Counted from the first letter of the stretch, positions 1 through 12,159 are shown. The stretch is 64,000 nt of DNA from Aristolochia californica (GCA_029961685.1 JARWKL010000007.1:24809013-24873012), one strand, 5' to 3'. Notes: a model not told the origin generated them from the sequence alone. Numbers and translations: made by a program.

Positions 1-17
1 TTGCCTTGTTTGTTTTC
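1..17 (+). repeat. End of a type C monomer cut by the window edge
   Basis: TTGCCTTGTTTGTTTTC is the usual end of a C monomer just before the phase motif of an A monomer. It shows that the array continues to the left of the window. Confidence 0.85.
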
Positions 18-2041
18 GGGATAATGGGAGAGCGAAAAGTCAAAGTTTTGATTTAAGAAAAAAGTGTACATCTAAAATGGAAAAGCATAATGCACAATTG
101 TAGGGAGAGATAATTTCAAAGAGTGTCTGTAATTTTTAGGAATTGTAAGCTCTTTTTAGTTTTTATATCTCAGATTTTGCAATTGTCAGGAAAAATTGGT
201 GGGAGTGGATTTTTAACTGAGTGTTGAATTGCAATCCATAAGTCATTTCATGAAAAAATATAGCCCGTTACGCATGATAAATCACTTTAAAATCATCTAT
301 GATTGTTAGATCAAATTTTTGAAAATGGGCAAAATAATGACTTGTTAGACTCGGGTAAATATCCTACCACACGTTCACTTGACAATTTATTGAACGTTTG
401 TTATTATCTTTAAAAGCTTTGGATCCATAGGTCATTTGAATATTTAACATGTTTCAAGCAAGCATATCCATTTTTAAAACATGTGTAGAAAAAATCTCCT
501 TCATGTAAAATTCCAAGCTTAATAGGGTTGGACTAATGGAATTTCCCAAACTTGGATAACAAAAATTTTGTGTTCATTTGTGGTGTGTGAATAGATATTT
601 TTATTTACATTTTTTATTATTTTTAATATTTTCCACACATCAACTATAAAATTTTTATTTTGTTGTGATCTTTTTTGCCTTTTTTGTTTACGGGATGAAG
701 GGGAAGTGAAAACTCAAAGTTCTGATTTAAGAAAAAAGTGTACAACTAAAATGGAAATGCACAATGCACAAATGTAGAGAGAGATATTTCCAAAGAGTGT
801 CTGTATGTTTTAGGGATCGTATGCACTTTTTTATTTTTATATCTAAGATTTTGCAATCATTGGAAAACGGGGGAGCGGACGATTTTTAACTGAGTGTTGA
901 CTTCAAACCCATATGTCATTTCTTACAAAAATATAGTACGTTACGCATGACAAATCACTTTAAAATCACCTATGATTGTTAGCTCAACTTTTTGAATATG
1001 GGCAAAATAATGGCTTGTTTGACTCGGGCAAATATCCCACTGCACGTTCACTTGAGAATTTACTGAGCGTTTGTTATTCTCTTTAAAAGCTTTGGATCCA
1101 TAGGTCATTTGAATCTTTAACATGTGTTTGGCATGCATATCCATTTTTAGAACATGTGTAGAAAAAATCTCCTTCATGTAAAATTTCAAGATATTAGTTT
1201 TGGACAAGTGGAGTTTCCAAAACTTGGAGAACAAAACTTTTGTGTTCTTTTGTGGTGTGTGAATAAATTTTCTTCATTTACATTTTTTTTTATTTTTTTA
1301 AGCTTTTTCCGTACATCAACTATGAAATTATCATTTTGCTGTGATCTATTTGCCTTTTTCTTTTTAAGGGATGAAAGGAGAGCGAAAAACTCAAAGTTTT
1401 GATTTAAGAAAAATGTGTACATCTAAATCGGAAATGCACAATGCACATATGTAGAGAGAGATAATTCCAAAGAGTGTGTGTAATTTTTAGGGATTGTAAG
1501 CACCCTTTCGTTTTTATATCTCAGGTTTTGCAATCGTCGGGAAAAATGTGTTGCGGAGGATTTTTAACTGAGTGTTGAATTGCAATCCATAAGTCATTTC
1601 ATACTAAAATATTGCCCGTTACGCATGATAAATCACTTTACAATCACCTATGATTAATTATGTCAGCTTTTTGCAAAAGGGCAAAATAATGGCATGTTTG
1701 ACTCCAGTAAATATCCCACCGCAAGTTCACTTGAGAATTTAATGAGCGTTTGTTATTCTCTTTAAAAGCTTTGCATCCATAGCTCATTTGCATCTTTAAC
1801 ATGTTTCAAACATACATATCCATTTTTAAAACATGTGTGGATTAAATCTCTTTCTTGCAAAATTCCAAGCTATAAGGGTTAAACTAGTGGAATTTCCCAA
1901 AATTGGATAACAAAACGTTTGTGTTCATTTGTGTTGGGTGAATAAATTTTTTTATTTATATTTTTTATAGTTTTAAATTTTTACCATACATCAACTATAA
2001 ATTTTTCATTTTGTTGTAGACTTTTTGCCTTGTTTTTTTTC
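18..2041 (+). repeat. Trimeric HOR unit A-B-C (monomers at 18, 692, 1368)
   Basis: Clean A-B-C unit of 2024 bp. The A monomer carries the rare variant CTTGACAATTTATTGAACG near 379, shared only with the A monomer at 12160. The C monomer has GACTCCAGTAAATATCCC near 1700, shared with the C monomer at 13505. These shared rare variants tie this unit to 12160-14178 as a duplicate. Confidence 0.93.
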
Positions 2042-3392
2042 GGGATGAAGGAAGAGCGAAAAGTAAAAGTTTTGATTTAAGAAAAAAGTGTACATCTAAA
2101 ATGGAAAAGCACAATGCACATATATAGAGAGAGATATTTTCAAAGAGTGTCTGTATGTTTTAGGGATGGTATGCACTTTTTCGTTTTTATATCTTTGGTT
2201 TTGCAATCGTCGGGAAACGGGGGAGGCGAGTAATTTTTAACTGAGTGTTGACTTCAAATCCATTAGTCATTTCTTACAAAAATATAGCCCGTTACGCATG
2301 ACAAATCACTTTACAAATCATCTATGATGGTTAGCTCAACTTTTTGAATATGGGAAAAATAATGGTTTGTTTGACTTGGGCAAATATGCCACCGCACTTT
2401 CACTTGAGAATTTAATGAGCGTTTGTTATTCTCTTTAAAATCTTTCGATCCATAGGTCATTTGAATCTTTAACATGTTTCTGGCATGCATATCCATTTTT
2501 AAAACATGTGTAGAAAAAATCTCCTTCATGTAAAATTCCAAGATATTAGTTTTGGACTAGTGGAATTTCCCAAACTTGGATAACAAAACTTTTGTGTTCA
2601 TTTTTGGTTTGTGAATAAATTTTTTTCAATTACTTTTTTTTATTGTTTTAAACTTTGTCCGTACATCAACTATGAAATTTTCATTTTGCTGTGATCTATT
2701 TTGCCTTTTTTCTTTACGCGATGAAGGGAGAGCGAAAAAACTCGAAGTTTTGATTTAAGAAAAATGTGTACATCGAAAACGGAAATGCACAATGCACATA
2801 TGTAGAGAGAGATAATTCCAAAGAGTGTCTGTAATTTTTAGGGATTGTAAGCACTTTTTAGTTTTTATATCTCAGGTTTTGCAATCGTCGGGAAAAATTG
2901 GGGGCAGAGGATTTTTAACTGAGTGTTGAATTGCAATCCATAAGTCATTTCATAAAAAAAATAGCCCGTTACGCATGATAAATCGCTTTACAATCAACTA
3001 TTATTGCTAGATCAAATTTTTTAAAATGGGCAAAATAACGACTTATTAGACTCGGGTAAATATCCCACCGCACGTTCACTTGAGAATTTAATAAGCGTTA
3101 GTTATTCTCTTTAAAAGCTTTGGATCCATAGGTCGTTTGAATCTTTAACATGTTTCAAGCTTACATATCCATTTTTAAAACATGTGTAGAAAAAATCTCC
3201 TTCATGAAAATTCCAAGCTTAATAGGGTTGGACTAATTGAATTTCCCAAACTTGGATCACAATAATTTTGTGTTCATTTGAGGTATGTGAATAGATATTT
3301 TTTATTTAAATTAGTTATTATTTTAAATATTTTCCACACATCAACTATAAAATTTTTATTTTGTTGTGATCCTTTTTGCCTTTTTTGTTTAC

Positions 3393-4075
3393 GGGATGAA
3401 GGGGGAGCGAAAACTCAAAGTTCTCATTTAAGAAAAAAGTGTACATCTAAAATGGAAATGCACAATGCACAATGCACAAATGTAGAGAGAGATATTTCCC
3501 AAGAGTGTCTGTATGTTTTTAGGGATCGTATGCACTTTTTTCGTTTTTATATCCAAGGTTTTGCAATCGTCGGGAAACGGGGGAGGCAGGCGATTTTTAA
3601 CTGAGTGTTGTCTTCAAATCCATAAGTCATTTCTTACAAAAATATAGCCCATTACGCATGACAAATCACTTTACAATCATCTATGATTGTTAGCTCAACT
3701 TTAAGAATATGGGCAAAATAATGTCTTGTTTGACTCGGGCAAATATCCCACCGCACGTTCAATTAAGAATTTAAGGAGCGTCTGTTATTCTCTTTAAATG
3801 CCTTGGATCCATAGGTCATTGGAATCTTTAACACTTATCAAGCATGCATATCCATTTTTAAAACATGTGTAGAAAAAATCTCCTTCATGTAAAATTCCAA
3901 GCTTAAGAGGGTTGGAGTAAGGGAATTTCCCAAACTTGGATAACAAAACTTTTGTGTTCATTTGTGGTGTGTGAATAGATATTTTTTATTTACATTAGTT
4001 ATTATTTTAAATATTTTCCACACATCAACTATAAATTTTTATTTTGTTGTGATCCTTTTTGCCTTTTTTGTTTAC
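3393..4075 (+). repeat. B/A hybrid monomer with an expanded AATGCAC run
   Basis: This monomer is 683 bp, longer than usual. About 7 bp of the excess comes from three AATGCAC units instead of two near 3458-3482. The first half is B (GTTGTCTTCAAATCC, a variant of the B motif, and GTTAGCTCAAC). The end is A. The partner at 14853 shares the odd GAGCGTCTGTTATTC and CATTGGAATC variants. Confidence 0.85.
3455..3482 (+). repeat. AATGCAC short tandem repeat, three units
   Basis: Most monomers have two AATGCAC-like units, followed by a third partial one. This monomer has three full units, a gain of 7 bp, consistent with replication slippage. Confidence 0.8.
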
Positions 4076-5421
4076 GGGATGAAGGGGAGGGAAAACTCAA
4101 AGTGCTGATTTAATAAAAAAGTGTACATCTAAAATGGAAATGCACAATGCACAAATGTAGAGAGAGATATTTCCAAAGAGTGTTTGTATGTTTTAGGGAT
4201 CGTGTGCACTTTTTTGTTTTTATATCTAAGGTTTTGCAATCGTCGGGAAATGGGGGAGGCGGGTGACTTTTAACTGAGTGTTGACTTCAAATCCATATGT
4301 CATTTCTTACAAAAATATAGCCCGTTACGCTAGACAAATCACTTGACAATCATCTATGATTGTTAGCTCAACTTTTTGAATATGGGCAAAATAATGGCTT
4401 GTTTGACTCGGGCAAATATCCCACCGCACGTTCACTTGAGAATTTAATGAGCGTTTGTTATTCTCTTTAAAGGCTTTGGATCCATAGGTCATTTGAATCT
4501 TTAACATGTTTTTGGCATGCATATCCATTTTTAAAACATGTGTAGAAAAAATCCCCTTCAAGTAAAATTCCAAGATATTAGTTTTGGACTAGTGGAATTT
4601 CCCAAACTCTGATAACAAAACTTTTGTGTTCATTTGTGGTGTGTGAACAAATTTTCTTTATTTACTTTTTTTATTGTTTTAAACTTTTTCCGTACATCAA
4701 CTATGAAATTTTCATTTTGCAATGATTTATTTGCCTTTTTTGTTTACGGGATGAAGGGAGAGCGAAAAACTCGAAGTTTTGATTTAAGAAAAATGTGTAC
4801 ATCTAAAATGGAAAAGCACAATGCACAATTGAAGGAAGAGATAATTCCAAAGAGTGTATGTAATTTTTAGGGATTGTAAGCTCTTTTTAGTTTTTATATC
4901 TTAGGTTTTGCAATCGTCGGGAAAAATTGAGGGCAGAGGATTTTTAACTGTGGGTTGAATTGTATTCCATAAGTCATTTCATACAAAAATATAGCCCACT
5001 ACGCATGATAAATCACTTTACAATCATCTATGATTAATTATGTCAGCTTTTTGCAAATGAGCAAAATAATGGCATGTTTGACTCGGGTAAATATCTCACC
5101 GCAAGTTCACTTGAGAATTTAATGAGCGTTTGTTATTCTCTTTAAAAAGTTTGCATCCATAGCTCATTTGCATCTTTAACATGTTTCAAACATGCATATC
5201 CATTTTTAAAACACGTGTGGATGAAATCTCTTTCTTGCAAAATTCCAAGCTATTAGGGTTAAACTAGTGGAATTTCCCAAAATTGGATAACAAAACTTTT
5301 GTGTTCATTTGTGTTGGGCGAATAAATTTTCTTTATTTATATTTGTTATTGTTTTAAATTTTTTTCATACAACAACTATAAAATTTTCATTTTGTTGTAG
5401 GCTTTTTGTCTTGTTTTTTTC
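4076..5421 (+). repeat. Two-monomer unit B, C/A/C (monomers at 4076, 4748)
   Basis: The monomer at 4076 is type B throughout (TTTTTGGCATGC, CCAAGATATTAG). The monomer at 4748 starts as C (CTCGAAG), is A-like from about 4807 to 4940 (GGAAAAGCACAATG, GTAAGCTCTTTTTAG) and returns to C (TTAATTATGTCAGC, GCAAGTTCAC). That is the pattern of a short internal conversion tract. No A monomer comes before B here. Confidence 0.85.
5180..5194. repeat. Type C palindrome CATGTTT-C-AAACATG, example
   Basis: A perfect inverted repeat with 7-bp arms and a single central base, about 432 bp after the phase motif in most C monomers. Type A has CATGTTTCAAGCATG (one mismatch) and type B has CATGTTTCTGGCATG (two mismatched pairs), so the perfect form marks type C. 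Function is unknown. Confidence 0.8.
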
Positions 5422-7442
5422 GGGATGAAGGAAGAGCGAAAAGTCAAAGTTTTGATTTAAGAAAAAAAGTGTACATATAAAATGCAAAAGCACAATACAA
5501 AATTATAGGGAGAGATAATTCCAAAGAGTGTCATTAACTTTTAGGGATTGTAAGCTCTTTTTAGTTTTTATATCTAAGGTTTAGCAATCGTCGGGAAAAA
5601 TCAGTGGTAGAGGATTTTTAACTGAGTGTTGAATTGCAATCCATAAGTCATTTCATACGAAAATATAGCCCAATACGCATGATAAATCACTTTACAATCA
5701 TCTATGATTGTTAGATCAAATTTTTGAAAATGCGCAAAATAATGACTTGTTAGACTCAGGTAAATATCCCACCGCACGTTCCATGAGAATTTAATGAGCG
5801 TTTGTTATTCTCTTTAAAAGCTTTGGATCCATAATTCATTTGAATCTTTAACATGTTTCAAGCATGCATATCCATTTTTAAAACATGTGTAGAAGAAATC
5901 TCCTTCATGTAAAATTCCAAGCTTAATAGGGTTGGTCTAATGGAATTTCCCAAACTTGGATAACAAAACCTTTGTGTTTATTGGGGTGTGTGAATAGTTA
6001 TTTATTATTTACATTAGTTATTATTTTAAATATTTTCCACACATCAACTATAAAATTTTTATTTTGTTGTGATCTTTTTTGCCTTTTTTGTTTACGGGAT
6101 GAAAGGGGAGCGAAAACTCAAAGTTCTGATTTAAGAAAAAATTGTACATCTAAAATGGAAATGCACAATGCACAAATGTAGAGAGAGATATTTCCAAAGA
6201 GTGTCTGTATGTTTTAGGGATCGTATGCACTCTTTCGATTTTATATCTAAGGTTTTGCGATCGTCGAGAAACGGGGAAAGCGGCCGATTTTTAACTGAGT
6301 TTTGAATTGCAATCCATAAGTCATTTCATACAAAAATATAGCCCGTTACGCATGACAAATCACTTTACAATGTTCTATGATTGTTAGCTCAACTTTTTGA
6401 ATATGGGCAAAATAATGGCTTGTTTGACTCGGGCAAATATCCCACCGCACGTTCACTTGAGAATTTAATGAGCGTTTGTTATTTTCTTTAAAAGCTTTGG
6501 ATCCATAGGTTATTTGAATCTTTAATAAGTTTATGGCATGCATATCCATTTTTAAAACATGTGTAGAAAAAATCTCCTTCATGTAAAATTCCAAGATATT
6601 AGTTTTGGACTAGTGGAATTTTCCAAACTTGGATAACAAAACTTTTGTGTTCATTTGTGGTGTGTGAATAAATTTTCTTCATTTACTTTTTTTATTGTTT
6701 TAAACTTTTTTCGTACATCAACTATGAAATTTTCATTTTGCTGTGATCTATTTGCCCTTTTTGTTTACGGGATGAAGGGAGAGCGAAAAACTCGAAGTTT
6801 TGATTTAAGAAAAATGTGTACATCTAAAACGGAAATGCACAATGCACAGATGTAGAGAGAGATAATTACAAAGAGTGTCAATAATTTTTAGGGATTGTAA
6901 GCACCTTTTCGTTTTTATATCTCAGGTTTTGCAATCGTCGGGAAAAATGGGTTGCAGAGGATTTTTAACTGAGTGTTGAATTGCAATCCATAAGTCATTT
7001 CATACAAAAATATAGCCCGTCATGCATGATAAATCACATTACAATCATCTATGATTAATTATGTCAGCTTTTTACAATTGGGCAAAATAATGGAATGTTT
7101 GACTCGGGTAAATATCCCACCGCAAGTTCACTTGGGAATTTAATGAGCGTTTGTTATTCTCGTTAAAAGCTTTGCATCCATAGCTCATTTGCATCTTTAA
7201 CATGTTTCAAACATGCACATCCATTTTTAAAACTTGTGTGGACGAAATCTCTTTCTTGCAAAATTCCAAGCTATTAGGGTTAAACTAGTGCAATTTCCCA
7301 AAATTGGATAACAAAAATTTTATGTTCATTTGTGTTGGGTGAATAAATTTTCTTTATTTATATTTGTTATTGTCTTAAATTTTTTCCATACATCAACTAT
7401 AAAATTTTCATTTTGTTGTAAGCTTTTTGCCTTGATTGTTTT
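5422..7442 (+). repeat. Trimeric HOR unit A-B-C (monomers at 5422, 6096, 6769)
   Basis: A 2021-bp trimer. The B monomer at 6096 carries a short A- or C-like patch near 6300-6335 (TTTTGAATTGCAATCC and CATTTCATAC in place of the B forms GTTGACTTCAAATCC and CATTTCTTAC). This fits a small conversion tract. The A and C monomers are ordinary. Confidence 0.9.
5694..5711. repeat. Conserved dyad (inverted repeat) of the monomer, example in type A
   Basis: ACAATCAT-CT-ATGATTGT is a perfect inverted repeat with 8-bp arms and a 2-bp centre. It sits about 267-285 bp after the phase motif in most A and B monomers. In C monomers the right side changes to ATGATTAATT, leaving 6-bp arms (AATCAT/ATGATT). Its role is unknown; it could form a small hairpin or bind a dimeric protein. 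Confidence 0.8.
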
Positions 7443-9462
7443 CGGGATGAAGGGAGAGCGAAAAGTCAATGTTTATATTGAAGAAAAAAGTATACACCTA
7501 AAATGGAAGAGCACAATGCACAATTGTAGGGAGAGATAATTTCAAAGAGTGTCTGTAATTTTTAGGGATTGTAAGCTCTTTTTAGTTTTTATATCTCAGG
7601 TTTTGCAATCGGCGGGGAAAATTGGTGGCAGAGGATTTTTAACTGAGGGTTGAATTGCAATCCATAAGTCATTTCATACAAAAATATAGCACGTTGCGGA
7701 TGATAAATCACTTTACAATCATCTATGATTGTTAGATAAAATTATTGAAAATGGGCAAATTAATGACTTGTTAGACTCGGGTAAATATCCCACTGCACGT
7801 TCACTTGAGAATTTAATGAGCGTTTGTTTTTCTCTTTAAAAGCTTGGGATCCATAGGTCATTTGAATCTTTAACATGTTTCAAGCATGCATATCCATTTT
7901 TAAAACATGTGTAGAAAAAATCTCCTTCATGTAATATACCGTGCTTAATAAGGTTGGACTAATGGAATTTCCCAAATTTGGATAACAAAACTTTTGTGTT
8001 CATTTGTGGTGTGTGAATAGATATTTTTGATTTACATTAGTTATTATTTTAAATATTTTCCACACATCAACTATAAAATTTTTATTTTGTTATGATTTTT
8101 TTGCCTTTTATGATTACGGGATGAAGGGGGAGCGAAAACTCAAAGTTCTGATTTAAGAAAAAAGTGTACATCTAAAATGGAAATGCACAATGCACAAATG
8201 TAGAGAGAGATATCTCCAAAGTGTGTCTGTATGTTTTAGGGATTGTATGCACTTTTTTGTTTTTATATCTAAGGTTTTGCAATCGTCGGGAAACGGGGGA
8301 GGCGGGGATTTTAACTGAGTGTTGACTTCAAATCCATAAGTCTTTTCTTACAAAAATATAACCCGTTACACATGACAAATCACTTTACAATCATCTATGA
8401 TTGTTAGTCAACTTTTTGAATATGGGCAAAATAATGGTTTGTTTGACTCGGGCAAATATCCCACCGCACGTTCACTTGAGAATTTAATGAGTGTTTGTTA
8501 TTCTCTTTAAAAGCTTTGGATCCATAGGTCATTTGAATCTTTAACATGTTTCTGGCATTCATATCCATTTTTAAAACATGTGTAGAAAAAATCCCCTTCA
8601 TGTAAAATTCCAAGATATTAGTTTTGGACTAGTGGAATTTTCTAAACTTGGATAACAAAACTTTTGTGTTCATTTGTGCTGTGTGAATAAATTTTCTTCA
8701 TTTAATTTTTTTATTGTTTTAAACTTTTTCCGTACATCAACTATGAAATTTTCATTTTGCTGTGATCTATTTGCCTTTTTTGTTTACGGGATGAAGGGAG
8801 AGAGAAAAATTCAAAGTTTTGATTTAACAAAAATGTGTACATCTAGAACAGAAATGCACAATGCACATATGTAGAGAGAGATAATTCCAAAGAGTGTCTG
8901 TACTTTTTAGGGATTGTAAGCACCTTTTCGTTTTTATATCTTAGGATTTGCAATCGTTGGGAAAAATGGGTTGCGGAGGATTTTTAACTGAGTGTTGAAT
9001 TGCAATCCATATGTCATTTCATACAAAAATATAGCTTGTAACGTATGATAAATCACATTACAATCATCTATGATTAATTATGTCAGCTTTTTGCAAATGG
9101 GCAAAATAATGGCATGTTTGACTCGAGTAAATATCCCACCGCAAGTTCACTTGAGAATTTAATGAGCGTTTGTTATTCTCTTTAAAAGCTTTGCATCCAT
9201 AGCTCATTTGCATCTTTAACATGTTTCAAACATGCATATCCATTTTTAAAACATGTATGGACGAAATCTCTATCTAGCAAAATTCCAAGCTATTAGGGTT
9301 AAACTAGTGGAATTTCCCAAAATTGGATAACCAAACTTTTGTGTTCATTTGTGTTGGGTGAATAAATTTTATTTATATATATTTTTTATTGTTTTAAATT
9401 TTTTCCATACATCAACTATAAAATTTTCATTTTGTTGTAAGCTTTTTGCCTTGTTTGTTTTC
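7443..9462 (+). repeat. Trimeric HOR unit A-B-C (monomers at 7443, 8118, 8788)
   Basis: A 2020-bp trimer. The A monomer ends with the rare CATGTAATATACC near 7928-7940 and GTTATGATT before a TGATTACGGG start. The B monomer has GTGTGTCTG, GGCATTCATATCC and TTTGTGCTGTGTG. All of these return at 15335-16100, marking the start of the shared segment of the large duplication. Confidence 0.92.
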
Positions 9463-11485
9463 GGGATGAAGGAGAGAGAAACGTCAAAGTTTTGATTTAA
9501 GAAAAAAGTGAACATCTAAAATGGAAAAGCACAATGCACAATTGTAGGGAGAGATAATTCCAAAGAGTGTCTGTAATTTTTAGGGATTGTAAGCTCTTTT
9601 TAGTTTTATATCTCAGGTTTTGTAATCGTCGGGAAAAATTGGTGGCAGAGGATTTTTAACTGAGTGTTGAATTGCAATCCATAAGTCATTTCATACAAAA
9701 ATATAGCCCGTTACGCATGATAAATCACTTTACAATCATCTATGATTGTAAGATCAAATTTTGGAAAATGGGCAAAATAATGACTTGTTAGACTCGGGTA
9801 AATATCCCACCGCATGTTCATTTGAGAATTTAATGAGCGTTTGTTATTCTCATTAAAAGCTTTGGATCCGTAGGTCATTTGAATCTTTAACATGTTTCAA
9901 GCATGCATATCCATTTTTAAAACATGTGTAGAAAAAATCTCCTTCATGTACAATTCCAAGCTTAATAGGGTTGGACTAATGGAATTTCCCAAACTTGGAT
10001 AACAAAACTTTTGTGTTCATTTGTGGTGTGTGAATAGATTTTTTTTATTTACATTAGTTATTATTTTAAATATATTCCACACATCAACTATACAATTTTT
10101 ATTTTGTTGTGATCTTTTTTGCCTTTTTTGTTTACGCGATGAAGGGGGAGCGAAAACTCAAAGTTCTGATTTAAGAAAAAAGTGTACAACTAAAATGAAA
10201 ATGCACAATGCACAAATGTAGAGAGAGATAATTCCAAAGTGTGTCTGTATGTTTTAGGGATTATATGCACTTTTTCGTTTTTATATCTAAGGTTTTGCAA
10301 TCGTCGGGAAATGGGAGAGGTGGGCGATTTTTAACTGAGTGTTGACTTCAAATCCATAAGTCATTTTTTACGAAAATATAGCCCGTTACGCATGACAAAT
10401 CAGTTTACAAATCATCTATGATTGTTAGCTCAACTTTTTGAATATGGGCAAAATAATGGCTTGTTTGACTCTGGCAAATATCCCACCGCATGTTCACTTG
10501 AGAATTTAATGAGCGTTTGTTATTCTCTTTAAAATATTTGGATGCATAGGTCATTTGAATCATTAACATGTTTCTGGCATGCATATCCATTTTTAAAACA
10601 TGTGTCGAAAAAATCACCTTAATGTAAAATTCCAAGATATTTAGTTTTGGACTAGTGGAATTTCCCAAACTTTGATCACAAAACTTTTGTGTTCATTTGT
10701 GGTGTGTGAATAAATTTTCTTCATTTAATTTTTTTTATTTTTTTCAACTTTTTCCGTACATCAACTATGAAATTTTCATTTTGCTGTGATCTATTTACCT
10801 TTTTTGTAAACGGGAAGAAGGGAGAGCGAAAAAATCAAAATTTTGATTTAAGAAAAATGTGTACATCTAAAACGGAAATGCACAATGCACATATGTAGAG
10901 AGAGATAATTCCAAAGAGTGTCTTTAATTTTTAGGGATTGTAAGCACTTTTTCTTTTTTATATCTCAAGTTTTGCAATCTTCTGGAAAAATGGGTTGCGG
11001 AGGATTTTTAACTGAGTGTTGAAATGCAACCCATAAGTCATTTCATACAAAAATATAGCCCGTTACGCATGATAAATCACATCACAATCATCTTTGATTA
11101 TTATGTCAGCTTTTTGCAAATGGGCAAAATAATGGCATATTTGACTCGGATAAATATCCCACCGCAAGTTCACTTGAGAATTTAATGAGAGTTTGTTATT
11201 CTCTTTAAAAGCTTTGCATCCATAGCTCCTTTGCATCTTTAACATGTTTCAAAAATGCATATCAATTTTTAAAACATGTGTGGATGAATTCTTTTTCTGA
11301 CAAAATTCCAAGCTTTTAGGGTTAAACTAGTGAAATTTCCCAACATTGGATAACAAAACTTTTGTGTTCATTTGTGTTGGGTGAATAAATTTTCTTTATT
11401 TATATTTGTTATTGTTTTAAATTTTTTCCATACATCAACTATAAAATTTTCATTTTGTTGCAAGCTTTTTGCCTTGTTTGTTTTC
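9463..11485 (+). repeat. Trimeric HOR unit A-B-C (monomers at 9463, 10136, 10812)
   Basis: A 2023-bp trimer. Private variants GGATCCGTAGG (9864), AATCAGTTTACAAATC (about 10398) and AATCACATCACAATC (about 11086) recur at the same places in the unit at 16870-18892. The two units are therefore paired copies about 7.41 kb apart. Confidence 0.92.
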
Positions 11486-12159
11486 GGGATAATGGGAGAG
11501 CGAAAAGTCAAAGTTTTGTTTTAAGAAAAAAGTGTTTATCTAAAATGGAAAAGCACGATGCACAATTGTAGGGAGAGATAATTCCAAAGAGTGTCTGTAA
11601 TTTTTAGGGATTGTAAGCTCTTTTTAGTTATTATATCTCAGGTTTTGCAATCGTCGGGAAAAATTGGTGGCAGAGGATTTTTAGCTGAGTGTTGAATTGC
11701 AATCCATAAGTCATTTCATACAAAAATATAGCCCGTTACGCATGATAAATCACATTACAATCATCTATGACTAATTATGTCAGCTTTTTGCAAATGGACA
11801 AAATAATGGAACGTTTAACTCGGGTAAGTATCCCACTGCAAGTTCACATGAGAATTTAATGAGCGTTTGTTATTCTCTTTAAAATCTTTGCATCCATAGC
11901 TCATTTGCATCTTTAACATATTTCAAACATGCATATCCATTTTTAAAACATGTGTGGATGAAATCCATTTCTTGCAAAATTCGAAGCTATTTGGGTTAAA
12001 CTAGTGGAATTTCCCAAAATTGAATAACAAAACTTTTGTGTTCATTTGTGTTGGGTGAATAAATTTTCTTTATTTATATTTGTTTTTGTTTTAAATTTTT
12101 TCCATACATCAACTATAAAATTCTGATTTTGTTGTAAGCTTTTTGCCTTGTTTGTTTTC
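11486..12159 (+). repeat. Single A/C hybrid monomer
   Basis: It starts as A (AAAGTCAAAG, GGTGGCAGAGG near 11665) and is C from AATCACATTAC near 11750 onward (GTCAGC, GCATCC, GTGTGG). The type B information is missing, so this is a one-monomer unit. Rare variants GTAAGTATCCCACTGC and GAAATCCATTTC are shared with the hybrid at 18893, its duplicate. Confidence 0.88.

Larger units (their letters stand above)
2042..4075 (+). repeat. Rearranged unit of hybrids: A/B, C/A, B/A (monomers at 2042, 2718, 3393)
   Basis: The monomer at 2042 begins as A (GAAGGAAGAGCG, GGAAAAGCACAATG) and becomes B near 2115-2125. The monomer at 2718 begins as C (CTCGAAG, AAACGGAAATGC) and becomes A near 2850 (CTTTTTAGTTTTTATATC). 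The monomer at 3393 begins as B and ends as A, with CCAAGCTTAAGAGGG and GTGTGAATAGATATTTT. All switches are in phase, so monomer length is kept. Compared with its partner at 14179-15525 it holds one extra monomer equivalent. Confidence 0.88.
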
